Both the position numbers and the translations under genes were made by a program. This document shows positions 1-9,712 of a DNA stretch of 64,000 nucleotides, in pieces. Within the stretch, counting starts at the first letter, position 1; every line of letters starts with the position of its first letter. The DNA comes from Aurantimonas sp965217685 (lineage in GTDB: Bacteria > Pseudomonadota > Alphaproteobacteria > Rhizobiales > Rhizobiaceae): the NCBI GenBank assembly GCA_965217685.1, contig CBDCIZ010000003.1, positions 1,054,001 to 1,118,000 on the forward strand. The letters run 5' to 3'. The notes under the pieces were generated by a model. That model worked only from the letters and a program-made list of their open reading frames with translations. It was not told where the DNA came from and did not search any database.

Positions 1-861
1 GTCGTTATCGACGACGCCGCCGTAACCCCGCGCTACGTCACCGGCTTCGAGGCTTCGCGCGAACTGCCGATCGTCAAGAAGATCACCATCGGCTCGCTCA
101 AGAACAAGCTGATTTTCCTGCTGCCGATCGCTGTCGCGCTGGGCTATTTTGCGCACTGGGCGATCACGCCGCTCCTGATGCTGGGTGGCTGCTATCTCTC
201 CTACGAAGGCGCGGAGAAGGTTTACGAGGTAGTGGTTCCCCACAAGGCCCACGCCCATGAAGAAAAGGTCAGCGCGACTTCGGGAAAATCGCTGGAAGAC
301 CAGAAGGTCGCAAGCGCCATCAAGACCGACTTCATCCTTTCGGCCGAGATCATGGCGATCACGCTGAACGAAGTCTCCTCGTCGAGCCTCACCACCCAGG
401 CTGTGGTTCTCGCCGTCGTCGGCCTGTTCATAACACTCGGCGTCTACGGAGCGGTGGCGATCATCGTGAAGGCCGACGACATCGGGGTCGCCATGGCCGG
501 TTACCGGAATCCGTCCGGCTTCGGTTCACTGGTGCGCGGCACCGGCCGCGGGCTTGTCGTCGGCATGCCCTATTTCCTCAAGACGCTCGCCATCGTCGGC
601 ACTGCGGCGATGATCTGGGTCGGCGGCGGCATCATCGTCCATGGCCTCGCCGAATACGGCTTTGCTGGCATCGAGCATCTGATCGAGGGCGCCGCCGAAA
701 CGGCCGCCCATGCCATGCCGGCACTGGGAGGCTTCCTTCATTGGCTTGTGACCGCCGCCGGTTCCGGGCTCGTCGGCCTCGCCCTTGGCCTGATTCTCAT
801 CCCGATCGTCGGCCTGCTCCTCGTTCCCGCCTGGTCCGCGATAGCCGGGCTCTGGAAATGA
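1..861 (+). CDS. DUF808 family inner membrane protein (YedI-like), 5' truncated
   Basis: The gene enters the window from the left; 286 residues are visible in one open frame from base 1 to the TGA at 859-861. The visible part begins with DDAAVTPRYV, typical of the DUF808/YedI family, then shows at least six hydrophobic membrane segments, interrupted near residues 75-105 by a charged loop rich in His, Lys and Glu (HKAHAHEEK). It ends with a glycine-rich hydrophobic segment. The family is found in the inner membrane and has no established biochemical function. An ATG at 178 lies inside the conserved domain, so it is an internal methionine and not the start. No downstream partner is evident; the next gene is 154 bases away. 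Confidence 0.85.
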   Translation, partial: VVIDDAAVTPRYVTGFEASRELPIVKKITIGSLKNKLIFLLPIAVALGYFAHWAITPLLMLGGCYLSYEGAEKVYEVVVPHKAHAHEEKVSATSGKSLEDQKVASAIKTDFILSAEIMAITLNEVSSSSLTTQAVVLAVVGLFITLGVYGAVAIIVKADDIGVAMAGYRNPSGFGSLVRGTGRGLVVGMPYFLKTLAIVGTAAMIWVGGGIIVHGLAEYGFAGIEHLIEGAAETAAHAMPALGGFLHWLVTAAGSGLVGLALGLILIPIVGLLLVPAWSAIAGLWK

Positions 862-1015
862 GGACACGGCTCATCTTTTTCCGCACGAGAGTTCGACGGC
901 AAGGTCAGGTCAGGCGACCCACGGGTCGGGAAACGCTTTGCGAGGGCACCGAGCGTGGCTATAAGCGCGTCGCATTGAAGCGCCCCGTTCCACCCTCTAC
1001 GCCGAAGGTCACAAG

Positions 1016-1411
1016 ATGGATTTCGTCCTGCCGCAGACCAATGCCGATATGCTGCCCTTCGCGGCGGCCTGTGTGACGATCGTCTTCGGCCTCGTCGCGT
1101 TGTTTGCGCCGAGGATCATGCTGCGCATCCTCAAGCTCGAGACGACCCAGCGCTATCCCGACGCCCTGTTCGGCTCTCGCGCTACCGTCGCCGGCTTCTG
1201 GATCGGCACGGGGCTCGTGACGGCAGCACTCTACAACCAGCCCTTCGTGCAACTGGCCTTGGGCGCCGGCTGGCTGTTTACCGCCTTCGGGAGACTCGTC
1301 TCCCTGCTGTCAGACCGCGGATCTCCCGCTTACAATTGGCTGCTGCTGCTCCTCGATCTGACGCTCGCCTTCGCGGCCCTGGCGCCGGTTTTCGGCTTCG
1401 TCTCCAGCTAG
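1016..1411 (+). CDS. DUF4345-like small membrane protein
   Basis: A 131-residue protein with four predicted membrane segments (about residues 12-33, 55-75, 80-98 and 105-128) separated by short charged loops. The pattern of an early FAPR, a middle alanine/glycine-rich pair of helices and a GRL motif resembles DUF4345-type four-helix membrane proteins, but I assign the family only tentatively. The ATG at 1016 lies a few bases after AAGGTCACAAG, a weak ribosome binding site. It sits alone between the DUF808 gene and the ATP synthase operon on the same strand. No catalytic motif is visible and no function can be assigned. Confidence 0.7.
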   Translation: MDFVLPQTNADMLPFAAACVTIVFGLVALFAPRIMLRILKLETTQRYPDALFGSRATVAGFWIGTGLVTAALYNQPFVQLALGAGWLFTAFGRLVSLLSDRGSPAYNWLLLLLDLTLAFAALAPVFGFVSS

Positions 1412-1641
1412 GCTCCATAACCGGCGATCGTTCACCAAAGCCGCCCCGAACGCCCCGAAAGCCTGCAAACGCGTGTTGTCGTGCCGGAAGGCCTATGCTA
1501 GACGATCCCCAATCGAGCGGGGGACAGCGCGACACGCGCCAGGCTCCTCCGTATTTTACCAAACGGTTCAAGGATTTGAGGCGGCCTCGCTTCGAGACGC
1601 AGCGAACGCTTGATTGAAACGAAAAAGAGAAACGGTCGTCC

Positions 1642-2202
1642 GTGGCAAACTCATCCTCTCCCGTTTCGGGAGTCGCAGACCGCTACGCCCAGTCGCTTTT
1701 CGAACTCGCCCGTGATGACGGTGCGATCGAAACCGTCGAATCCGAGCTGAAGAGCTTTCGCGGCCTAATCGAAGAGAACGCCGATTTCCGGCGTCTCGTC
1801 GAAAGCCCGGCCTTTTCCTCAGACGAGCAGACACGGGCGATCGAGGCCATCGTCAAGGCCGTCGAACCAAGCCAGCTCACCGGCAATTTCCTGCGCGTCA
1901 TCGCGCGGAACCGCCGGCTTTTCGTCCTGCCCGGCATCATCCGCGGTTTCATCCAGATGGCGGCGCGCGAGCGCGGCGAAATCGAAGCCGAGGTCACCAG
2001 TGCCCATCCGCTCAATGACGAGCAGCGCAAGGAACTCGCCGAGGCGATCGGGTCCTATGCCGGCAAGACCGTCACCATGAACGAGAGCGTCGATCCCGCC
2101 ATCCTCGGCGGCCTCGTCGTCAGGATCGGCTCGCGCCAGATCGACACCTCGCTTCGCACCAAACTCAATTCGCTCAAGCTTGCACTGAAAGAGGTCGGCT
2201 GA
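1642..2202 (+). CDS. atpH: F1F0 ATP synthase subunit delta
   Basis: This 186-residue protein is the delta subunit (OSCP equivalent), which joins the top of the F1 head to the peripheral stalk of ATP synthase at the cytoplasmic face of the inner membrane. It shows the N-terminal helical domain beginning ADRYAQSLFELA and the conserved C-terminal strand LGGLVVRIGSRQIDTSLRTKL. The start is GTG at 1642, just before MANSSSPVSGVADRYAQ; no upstream ATG fits the family. It is the first gene of the F1 operon (atpHAGDC), as usual in alphaproteobacteria, where F0 genes lie elsewhere. Its TGA overlaps the atpA ATG by one base (TGATG), which implies translational coupling. Confidence 0.97.
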   Translation: MANSSSPVSGVADRYAQSLFELARDDGAIETVESELKSFRGLIEENADFRRLVESPAFSSDEQTRAIEAIVKAVEPSQLTGNFLRVIARNRRLFVLPGIIRGFIQMAARERGEIEAEVTSAHPLNDEQRKELAEAIGSYAGKTVTMNESVDPAILGGLVVRIGSRQIDTSLRTKLNSLKLALKEVG

Positions 2203-3731
2203 TGGACATCCGCGCCGCGGAAATTTCCGCAATCCTCAAGGACCAGATCAAGAACTTCGGCTCGGAGGCGGAAGTCTCCGAAGTCGGTACGGTTCTGTCG
2301 ATCGGCGACGGCATCGCCCGCGTCTACGGCCTCGACAACTGCCAGGCCGGCGAGATGGTCGAGTTCCCCGGCGGCGTGCAGGGCATGGCGCTGAACCTTG
2401 AATCCGACAATGTCGGTATCGTCATCTTCGGCTCCGACCGCGAGATCAAGGAAGGCGACACCGTCAAGCGCACCGGCGCCATCGTGGAGGTGCCGGTCGG
2501 CATGGGTCTTCTCGGCCGGGTCGTCGACGGTCTCGGCAACCCGATCGACGGCAAGGGCCCGATCGAATCGACCGAGCGACGCCGCGTCGACGTCAAGGCG
2601 CCGGGCATCATCCCGCGCAAGTCGGTGCATGAGCCGATGTCGACAGGCCTGAAATCCATCGACGCGCTGATCCCGATCGGCCGAGGCCAGCGTGAGCTGG
2701 TCATCGGCGACCGTCAGACCGGCAAGACCGCAATCCTGCTCGACACCTTCCTCAACCAGAAATCGGCCCACGACGAAGGTCGAGACGCCGACAAGCTGTT
2801 CTGCATCTACGTCGCCATCGGCCAGAAGCGGTCGACGGTCGCGCAATTCGTGCGCACCCTGGAAGAGCGCGGTGCGATGGCCTATTCGGTTGTCATCGCC
2901 GCCACCGCTTCGGACCCGGCGCCGATGCAGTACATCGCGCCCTTCACCGGCTGCGCGATCGGCGAGTATTTCCGCGACAACGCCATGCATGCGGTGATCG
3001 GCTACGACGATCTTTCCAAGCAGGCCGTCGCCTATCGCCAGATGTCGCTGCTGCTGCGCCGCCCGCCGGGCCGCGAAGCCTATCCGGGCGACGTCTTCTA
3101 CCTGCATTCGCGCCTCCTCGAGCGCGCTGCCAAGCTCAACGACGATCTGGGCGCCGGTTCGCTGACCGCGCTCCCGGTCATCGAGACCCAGGCCGGTGAC
3201 GTCTCGGCCTACATTCCGACCAACGTGATCTCGATCACCGACGGCCAGATCTTCCTGGAGACCAGCCTGTTCTTCCAGGGCATTCGCCCGGCGGTGAACG
3301 TCGGCCTGTCGGTGTCCCGCGTCGGTTCGGCCGCACAGATCAAGGCCATGAAGCAGGTTGCCGGCTCCATCAAGGGCGAGCTCGCCCAGTATCGCGAGAT
3401 GGCCGCCTTCGCGCAGTTCGGCTCGGACCTCGACGCCTCGACCCAGCGTCTTCTCAACCGCGGCGCGCGCCTGACGGAGCTCTTGAAGCAGCCGCAGTTC
3501 TCGCCGCTGAAGACCGAGGAGCAGGTGGCGGTGATCTTCGCCGGCACGCAAGGCTATCTCGACAAGTTGCGGGTCGATCAGGTCGGCGACTTCGAAGAGG
3601 GGCTGCTGTCCTCGATGCGCACCGAGCACAAGGACGTCCTCGACCAGATCGCCAAGGAAAAGGCGCTCTCGGACGATCTGCGCGGCAGGCTGAAGTCCGC
3701 GATAGACAGTTTCGCCAAGACCTTCGCGTAA
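2202..3731 (+). CDS. atpA: F1F0 ATP synthase subunit alpha
   Basis: The non-catalytic nucleotide-binding subunit of the F1 hexamer, 509 residues, a normal length. The N-terminal beta-barrel is followed by the Walker A motif GDRQTGKT at residues 169-176, and the SVSRVGSAAQ motif carries the alpha arginine finger at Arg373 that reaches into the catalytic site of beta. The C-terminal helical domain ends in FAKTFA. The start ATG overlaps the atpH stop by one base. A 75-base gap with a perfect 9-bp hairpin separates it from atpG, while the other junctions of the operon are tight. Confidence 0.98.
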   Translation: MDIRAAEISAILKDQIKNFGSEAEVSEVGTVLSIGDGIARVYGLDNCQAGEMVEFPGGVQGMALNLESDNVGIVIFGSDREIKEGDTVKRTGAIVEVPVGMGLLGRVVDGLGNPIDGKGPIESTERRRVDVKAPGIIPRKSVHEPMSTGLKSIDALIPIGRGQRELVIGDRQTGKTAILLDTFLNQKSAHDEGRDADKLFCIYVAIGQKRSTVAQFVRTLEERGAMAYSVVIAATASDPAPMQYIAPFTGCAIGEYFRDNAMHAVIGYDDLSKQAVAYRQMSLLLRRPPGREAYPGDVFYLHSRLLERAAKLNDDLGAGSLTALPVIETQAGDVSAYIPTNVISITDGQIFLETSLFFQGIRPAVNVGLSVSRVGSAAQIKAMKQVAGSIKGELAQYREMAAFAQFGSDLDASTQRLLNRGARLTELLKQPQFSPLKTEEQVAVIFAGTQGYLDKLRVDQVGDFEEGLLSSMRTEHKDVLDQIAKEKALSDDLRGRLKSAIDSFAKTFA

Positions 3732-3751
3732 GATCCACCCAGCGCTTCAAC

Positions 3752-3776
3752 GCTCCGCCCTTCCAACGGGCGGAGC
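3752..3776 (+). promoter_or_regulatory. Intercistronic hairpin between atpA and atpG
   Basis: GCTCCGCCC (3752-3760) and GGGCGGAGC (3768-3776) form a perfect 9-bp stem with a 7-base loop. It is followed by CAAAAG and not a T run, so it should not terminate transcription. It lies just after the atpA stop and upstream of the atpG ribosome binding site, where it could stabilise or process the polycistronic mRNA. The structure is seen directly; the role is inferred. Confidence 0.6.
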
Positions 3777-3806
3777 CAAAAGAACTTCGGGAGACGACGC
3801 CGCGCC

Positions 3807-4691
3807 ATGGCATCTCTGAAAGATCTGCGGAACCGGATCGCTTCGGTCAAATCAACGCAGAAGATCACCAAGGCCATGCAGATGGTCGCGGCCGCCAAGC
3901 TGCGTCGGGCCGAAGAGGCCGCGCAAGCTGCGCGCCCCTATGCCGACCGCATGGCCGCCGTGCTCGCCAACATCTCCGACGCGATGGATGGCGACGGCCC
4001 GCCGATGATGGTCGGGACCGGCAAGGACGACGTGCATCTGCTCGTCGTCTTCACCGCCGATCGCGGTCTTTGTGGCGGCTTCAACGCCTCCATCGTCAAG
4101 CTGGCCCGCACCCACATGCGCAAGTTGGAGGGCGAGGGAAAGACGGTGAAGTTCTTCGTCGTCGGCAAGAAGGGCTGGGACGTGATGCGTCGCGACCTGT
4201 CCAAGAAGGTCGTCGAGCGCACCGATCTGCGCGAGGTCAAGAAGGTCGGATTCGCCGACGCCGAAAAGATCGGCCAGACGATCATCGACCTCTTCGAAAA
4301 GGGCGAATTCGACGTTTGCTCGCTGTTCTATTCCGAGTTCCAGAACGTCGTCACCCAGATTCCGACGCGCCAGCAGGTCATCCCGTCCGATGCTGCAGGC
4401 GCGGACAACGAAAAGACCGCCGGTGAAGGCGACGGGGCGATCTACGAATACGAGCCGGAACCGGGTGAAATCCTCGAGGCTTTGATGCCGCGCAACATCA
4501 AGGTCCAGGTGCTGCACGCGCTTCTGGAGAACGCCGCGTCCGAGCAGGGCGCGCGCATGTCCGCCATGGACAACGCGACCCGCAACGCCGGCGACATGAT
4601 CGACAAGCTGTCGGTCTCCTACAACCGGCAGCGTCAGGCGCAGATCACCACCGAGCTGGTCGAAATCATTTCGGGCGCGGAAGCGCTCTAG
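3807..4691 (+). CDS. atpG: F1F0 ATP synthase subunit gamma
   Basis: The central rotor stalk of F1, 294 residues. The N-terminal helix MASLKDLRNRIASVKSTQKI and the C-terminal helix (NRQRQAQITTELVEIISGAEAL) are the two conserved halves of the coiled coil that turns inside the alpha/beta hexamer. The central Rossmann-like domain includes the conserved DRGLCGGFN. A hydrophilic, acidic insert around residues 195-215 (DAAGADNEKTAGEGDGA) is typical of alphaproteobacterial gamma subunits. The ATG at 3807 follows GGGAGACGACG. Only 21 bases separate it from atpD. Confidence 0.97.
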   Translation: MASLKDLRNRIASVKSTQKITKAMQMVAAAKLRRAEEAAQAARPYADRMAAVLANISDAMDGDGPPMMVGTGKDDVHLLVVFTADRGLCGGFNASIVKLARTHMRKLEGEGKTVKFFVVGKKGWDVMRRDLSKKVVERTDLREVKKVGFADAEKIGQTIIDLFEKGEFDVCSLFYSEFQNVVTQIPTRQQVIPSDAAGADNEKTAGEGDGAIYEYEPEPGEILEALMPRNIKVQVLHALLENAASEQGARMSAMDNATRNAGDMIDKLSVSYNRQRQAQITTELVEIISGAEAL

Positions 4692-4712
4692 GACATTTGA
4701 GAGGAGGCCTTC

Positions 4713-6167
<1,455 letters not shown>

Positions 6168-6170
6168 CAG

Positions 6171-6557
6171 GTGTTTATCCGGGCATCAGGTCGCTTTGTC
6201 GGAGCAGTTGTGGCTCTGCTCGCAGTTGCCGGCTGCTCCCGGCCGACAACGACGCGAGCCGACACGGCAAAGGACCTCGCCCGCGAGGCCGGGTTGACGG
6301 ACAAACAGATGGACGCGATCTTCCGCCAAGGCGTTGTCAGTGGAACGGCCAACGCCTGCGGTCTCGATTGGACAAGTCTCAGTTTCACTCCGCTGATGGC
6401 CTACTGGCGAAGCAAGGGAAAAACCGAGCCGCAGATGGCTGTGATTGCCGCATGGCACGGCGCAGGCCAAGGGGTGACGGAAGCCCGGTTCAAGAAACAG
6501 TCCTGTACCGGGAAGACGCGCCGAGACGTTAGAGCTCTTCTTCCATTTCAACCGTGA
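6171..6557 (+). CDS. Small lipoprotein encoded inside the ATP synthase operon
   Basis: A 128-residue protein whose GTG start lies 3 bases after the atpD stop and whose stop lies 9 bases before the atpC start, so it is embedded in the operon. Residues 1-21 are a lipoprotein signal peptide with Arg4/Arg8, a hydrophobic core and the lipobox VAGC, making Cys22 the lipidated residue. The mature part starts with a short Thr/Arg-rich linker, then a helical domain with a CGLDW motif and a second cysteine near the C-terminus, which could form a disulfide in the periplasm. I do not recognise a family. The base composition is a little less extreme than its neighbours (for example AAACAGATG, ACAAGTCTC), hinting at an insertion. 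A role in ATP synthase biology is suggested only by position. Confidence 0.75.
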   Translation: MFIRASGRFVGAVVALLAVAGCSRPTTTRADTAKDLAREAGLTDKQMDAIFRQGVVSGTANACGLDWTSLSFTPLMAYWRSKGKTEPQMAVIAAWHGAGQGVTEARFKKQSCTGKTRRDVRALLPFQP

Positions 6558-6566
6558 CGAGGCACT

Positions 6567-6971
6567 ATGTCCGATAGTTTCCAGTTCGAACTCGTCTCTC
6601 CCGAGCGCCAGCTTCTGTCCGAGGCGGTAACGGCCGTGAACGTGCCGGGCAGCGAAGGCTATTTCACCGTCATGGCCAACCACGCGCCGGTGATGACCAC
6701 GGTCAAGCCGGGTATCGTCATCGCGACGATGGAAGGCGGCGCGGAAAAGAAGATCTTCGTTCTCGGCGGCTTCGCCGACGTCAACGCCAAGGGTCTGACA
6801 CTTCTCGCCGAACACGCGACCGCTGTGGAGGACCTCGATTCGACGATGCTCGACAGCCAGATCAAGGATGCCGAGGAAGATGTTGCCGATGCCGAGACGC
6901 CGGAAGCCAAGGCCAAGGCCCAGCAAGATCTCGAGCAGTTGCGTGAAGCCCGTGAGGCCGTCGGCGTCTGA
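6567..6971 (+). CDS. atpC: F1F0 ATP synthase subunit epsilon
   Basis: A 134-residue epsilon subunit of the central stalk, which inhibits ATP hydrolysis in many bacteria. The N-terminal beta sandwich has the conserved FELVSPERQL and GYFTVMANHAPVMTTVKPG segments. The C-terminal part (about residues 90-134) is the two-helix hairpin, here very acidic and alanine-rich. It is the last gene of the atp operon and is followed within 32 bases by a rho-independent terminator. The insertion of a lipoprotein gene upstream places it 399 bases from atpD. Confidence 0.96.
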   Translation: MSDSFQFELVSPERQLLSEAVTAVNVPGSEGYFTVMANHAPVMTTVKPGIVIATMEGGAEKKIFVLGGFADVNAKGLTLLAEHATAVEDLDSTMLDSQIKDAEEDVADAETPEAKAKAQQDLEQLREAREAVGV

Positions 6972-7002
6972 TCGCCGGCTTTTTTCGCATCCAGGGCTTT
7001 GG

Positions 7003-7029
7003 AAAAGCCGGCCTCGCGCCGGCTTTTTT
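7003..7029 (+). terminator. Rho-independent terminator of the atp operon
   Basis: AAAAGCCGGC, a 5-base loop CTCGC and GCCGGCTTTTTT form a 10-bp stem followed by a T run. The first arm (7003-7012) can also pair with an upstream GCCGGCTTTT at 6974-6983, giving a competing hairpin. The reverse strand reads as a weaker terminator for the convergent racemase gene. Confidence 0.9.
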
Positions 7030-7087
7030 CGTTTGAGGCACACCATCAAGGATGTCACCACGGGCGGATCCGGTTTTCTGGCACCAG

Positions 7088-7786
7088 CTATCGCCGGTCG
7101 ATCGCAAGATCGACCGCGGCGGCCGCATGCATCGCCGTCGTATCGTAGACCGGCAGCACACTGTCACCCGGCGCGATCAGCATGGTGATCTCCGTACAGC
7201 CCAGGATCACGGCCTCCGCCCCTTGCCCCCTCAGCCGTTCGATTACAGCCTGGTAGACAGCGCGGGACGAAGGGGCGATCTGTCCCAGACAAAGCTCGTC
7301 ATAGATGATCCGATGCACGTCGGACCGATCGGCCTCGCACGGCACAATGACGTCCAGCCCATGCATTGCTTCGAGACGGCCACGGTAGAAATCCTGCTCC
7401 ATCGTGTAGCGGGTGCCCAGAAGCGCGACACGGCAAACGCCTGCAGCCTTCAGCGCCACCGCGGTTGGATCGGCGATGTGCAAAACGTCGAGCCCGCTCA
7501 TCGCCGATATCTCGCCGGCCAGGCGATGCATGGTGTTGGTCGCGATGATCAGGAAGTCGGCACCGGCTCCGGCAAGGCCCGCCGCCGCTCCGCCGAGGAT
7601 CTCCGCCATTTCGTCCCAACGCCCCGCCCTCTGGCAGCGCTCGATTTGGTCGAAGTCGACTGAATGGAGCAGGATGGGCGCAGAGTGGTGCCCGCCGAGC
7701 CGCTCGCGGCAGCGCTCGTTCATCAGCCGGTAGTAAAGTGCCGTCGATTCCCAGCTCATGCCGCCGAGGATGCCGATCGTCTTCAT
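7088..7786 (-). CDS. Aspartate/glutamate racemase family protein, L-specific YgeA-like active site
   Basis: A 232-residue Asp/Glu/hydantoin racemase family protein beginning MKTIGILGGMSWEST, typical of the aspartate racemase branch. Most family members use two cysteines as acid/base pair. Here the second is present (LGCTE, Cys197), but the first is threonine in IIATNTMH (Thr83). The same pair with the same numbering, Thr83/Cys197, is known in E. coli YgeA (EcL-DER), an L-aspartate/L-glutamate-specific racemase, so that activity is the best guess. It starts 9 bases after the rppH stop on the same strand and converges on the atp operon, so it is probably the last gene of an envelope/RNA-decay unit. 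Confidence 0.9.
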   Translation of the reverse strand: MKTIGILGGMSWESTALYYRLMNERCRERLGGHHSAPILLHSVDFDQIERCQRAGRWDEMAEILGGAAAGLAGAGADFLIIATNTMHRLAGEISAMSGLDVLHIADPTAVALKAAGVCRVALLGTRYTMEQDFYRGRLEAMHGLDVIVPCEADRSDVHRIIYDELCLGQIAPSSRAVYQAVIERLRGQGAEAVILGCTEITMLIAPGDSVLPVYDTTAMHAAAAVDLAIDRR

Positions 7787-7795
7787 GTCGACCGT

Positions 7796-8302
7796 CTAGG
7801 GCGCCAGATGCCGGAAGGCCGCGACGACCTTCTCGTAGACCTCGCGCTTGAAAGGCACGATCAGGTCGAGAAGTTCATCCATGGGCTTCCAGGCCCATTC
7901 CTCGAATTCGGGCAAGTGCCCACCCGGCGGTGGGTTGATGGCGATCTCGTTCTCGTCGCCTTCGAAACGCACGGCGAACCAGCGCTGGGTCTGGCCGCGA
8001 TATCTGCCTTTGAGCGCGATGCCGACAAGTTCCGGCGGCAGGTCGTAATCGATCCAGTCCGGTGCCTCGGCGAGCAGCGAGACCGAGCGCATGCCGGTCT
8101 CCTCGTAGAGCTCGCGCAACGCCGCCGGATAAGTATCCTCATCTTTGTCGATGCCGCCCTGGGGCATTTGCCAGAGCTGGCTCGCGCCGGTCATCTCGCC
8201 CTTGTCCTCGATGATCCGCCGTCCGACCCAGACGAGCCCCTCGCGGTTCAGCACCATGATCCCGACATTGGGACGGTAGGGCAGTTCGCTCGGTTTGGTC
8301 AT
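7796..8302 (-). CDS. rppH: RNA pyrophosphohydrolase (Nudix)
   Basis: A 168-residue Nudix hydrolase that removes pyrophosphate from the 5' end of triphosphorylated RNA and so starts mRNA decay. The Nudix box is complete from GGIDKDED through REL and EETG (about residues 45-67). The opening YRPNVGIMVLN and the Trp-rich C-terminal half (QTQRWFAVRF, PEFEEWAW) match RppH and not other Nudix enzymes. I chose the ATG at 8302 (MTKPSELPYRPNVG); an upstream in-frame extension of 36 residues lacks conservation and has the look of untranslated sequence. It lies between the polysaccharide deacetylase and the racemase on the same strand. Confidence 0.93.
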   Translation of the reverse strand: MTKPSELPYRPNVGIMVLNREGLVWVGRRIIEDKGEMTGASQLWQMPQGGIDKDEDTYPAALRELYEETGMRSVSLLAEAPDWIDYDLPPELVGIALKGRYRGQTQRWFAVRFEGDENEIAINPPPGGHLPEFEEWAWKPMDELLDLIVPFKREVYEKVVAAFRHLAP

Positions 8303-8422
8303 CGGCTTGATCCCTTGGCAAAACGTGCCGCGCCATGCGGCCTGCTCCGGGGTTATCGTGCGCAGGCGTTGCGCGGCAAGCTTTCGGAGAAGGTAAAGCC
8401 GCCGCTCCACGGATGCGAGCGC

Positions 8423-9592
8423 TCAGCGCTGCTCCGGGTCGTTGGCAAGATTCGAGATCGGCACGATGTCGATACCGCGGCTGCGGGCGTCCGCGATCCA
8501 TGCGGCGACCGTCGAGATCGAGGTGTCGAAGGCCGAGGCGATGCCGATCGCCTGTCCGTCTGCCCGCGCCATGCGCTCCAGGAGATCGAGCTGGGCGCGA
8601 ATCTCGTTGGGGTCCTGCACGCCGTCGAGGGTAAGGTCGGCGACGGCAGCCGGCACATGCTCCAATTGCGCGGTATCCTTGGCGAGACTGCGCTGGGAAG
8701 ACGCGTCGTCGACATACATCAATCCGCGCCGGCCGAGCTCGGCAAGCAGCCCTTCCATCGCGGCCGGATCGCCGGTGAAGCGCCCACCCATATAGTTCAT
8801 GATGCCGACATAGTTGCTGAGTGAGCCGAGCGAGGCGTAGAGCGCGTCGAATTGCCCGGCGGCCGCTTCTGCCACCGTAACGGTGTTCTCGCCCGGATCG
8901 ACCACCGGATAGCCCACCGGTTCCAGCGGCACCTGCAGAAGCAATTCGTGGCCCTTGCGGCGCGCATCCCGCATCCAGCGCTGCAGGCTGTTGCCGGCCG
9001 GCGAGAAGCCGAGCGTCACCTGGGGCGGCAAGGTCTTCAGCGCCGCGAAGGTGCCGCTCTGGCTGATGCCGAGACCACCGATGACAATGGCGACGCGTGG
9101 CCCCGGACGTCCGTCCGGCGCGCCGGCATAGACGTCGAAGGGCCGCCGGCCGCCGGCATCGCGGATCGGCAGCGGCCCAAAAGCGCTGTCCTCGACGAGA
9201 TCGGGATCGGGCAGATGAGCGATCGAGGGGTTCTGGCGCAGGGACGCCAAGTCCTCAACGCGAAAGCCGACGCTGCGGGTGCCCTGGACGCCGGCGAGGC
9301 CAGGGTCGTCGGGAAGGTTCTTCGAGCCGGAAATGATGTTCGGCAGCGCCGCCTTGGCGAGCGGGGCTGCCATTGCAATGCGCACGTTGCCCGTCTGCTG
9401 CAAGGTCGGAGTGTCCGGCGCAAGCCGGTCGACGACGGTCAGGCTGGGCTGCGCCGTCGTCGCCACATAGGCCGATGCGGTGGCCGTGAGGGCGAACGCC
9501 GCAAGCCCGGCAAGAAGCGAAAGCGGCGGAGCACGCCGGACCTTCCGGTCGTCGAGATGCAGTCCGAGGGGCTGATAGATTTCACCGCGCAT
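8423..9592 (-). CDS. Divergent polysaccharide deacetylase family protein (YibQ-like)
   Basis: A 389-residue protein with a short cytoplasmic N-terminus, one membrane segment at about residues 23-45, then a periplasmic part of low complexity and a NodB-like barrel from about residue 165 (RVAIVIGGLGISQSGT). This is the divergent polysaccharide deacetylase family, commonly found next to envC and ctpA. The exact reaction is unknown; a role in peptidoglycan or septal wall processing is inferred from the neighbours. It lies just downstream of the ctpA terminator, so it may have its own promoter in the 120 bases between ctpA and its start. Confidence 0.88.
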   Translation of the reverse strand: MRGEIYQPLGLHLDDRKVRRAPPLSLLAGLAAFALTATASAYVATTAQPSLTVVDRLAPDTPTLQQTGNVRIAMAAPLAKAALPNIISGSKNLPDDPGLAGVQGTRSVGFRVEDLASLRQNPSIAHLPDPDLVEDSAFGPLPIRDAGGRRPFDVYAGAPDGRPGPRVAIVIGGLGISQSGTFAALKTLPPQVTLGFSPAGNSLQRWMRDARRKGHELLLQVPLEPVGYPVVDPGENTVTVAEAAAGQFDALYASLGSLSNYVGIMNYMGGRFTGDPAAMEGLLAELGRRGLMYVDDASSQRSLAKDTAQLEHVPAAVADLTLDGVQDPNEIRAQLDLLERMARADGQAIGIASAFDTSISTVAAWIADARSRGIDIVPISNLANDPEQR

Positions 9593-9712
9593 GCAATCGA
9601 TCTAATGCCACAAGCTGGATCGGGGCTCGCTGGACCGCGCGATATCGGAGCGCCACGCGTCGCGTCGGGCTATCGGCCCGCGCGCCCTTTCCTGCTCCAC
9701 ACTCTTCGACGC

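Noticed and set aside
2055..3629. A 524-residue minus-strand open frame antisense to atpA
   Set aside because: Same reason: mirror of a strongly conserved coding sequence with no family motif.
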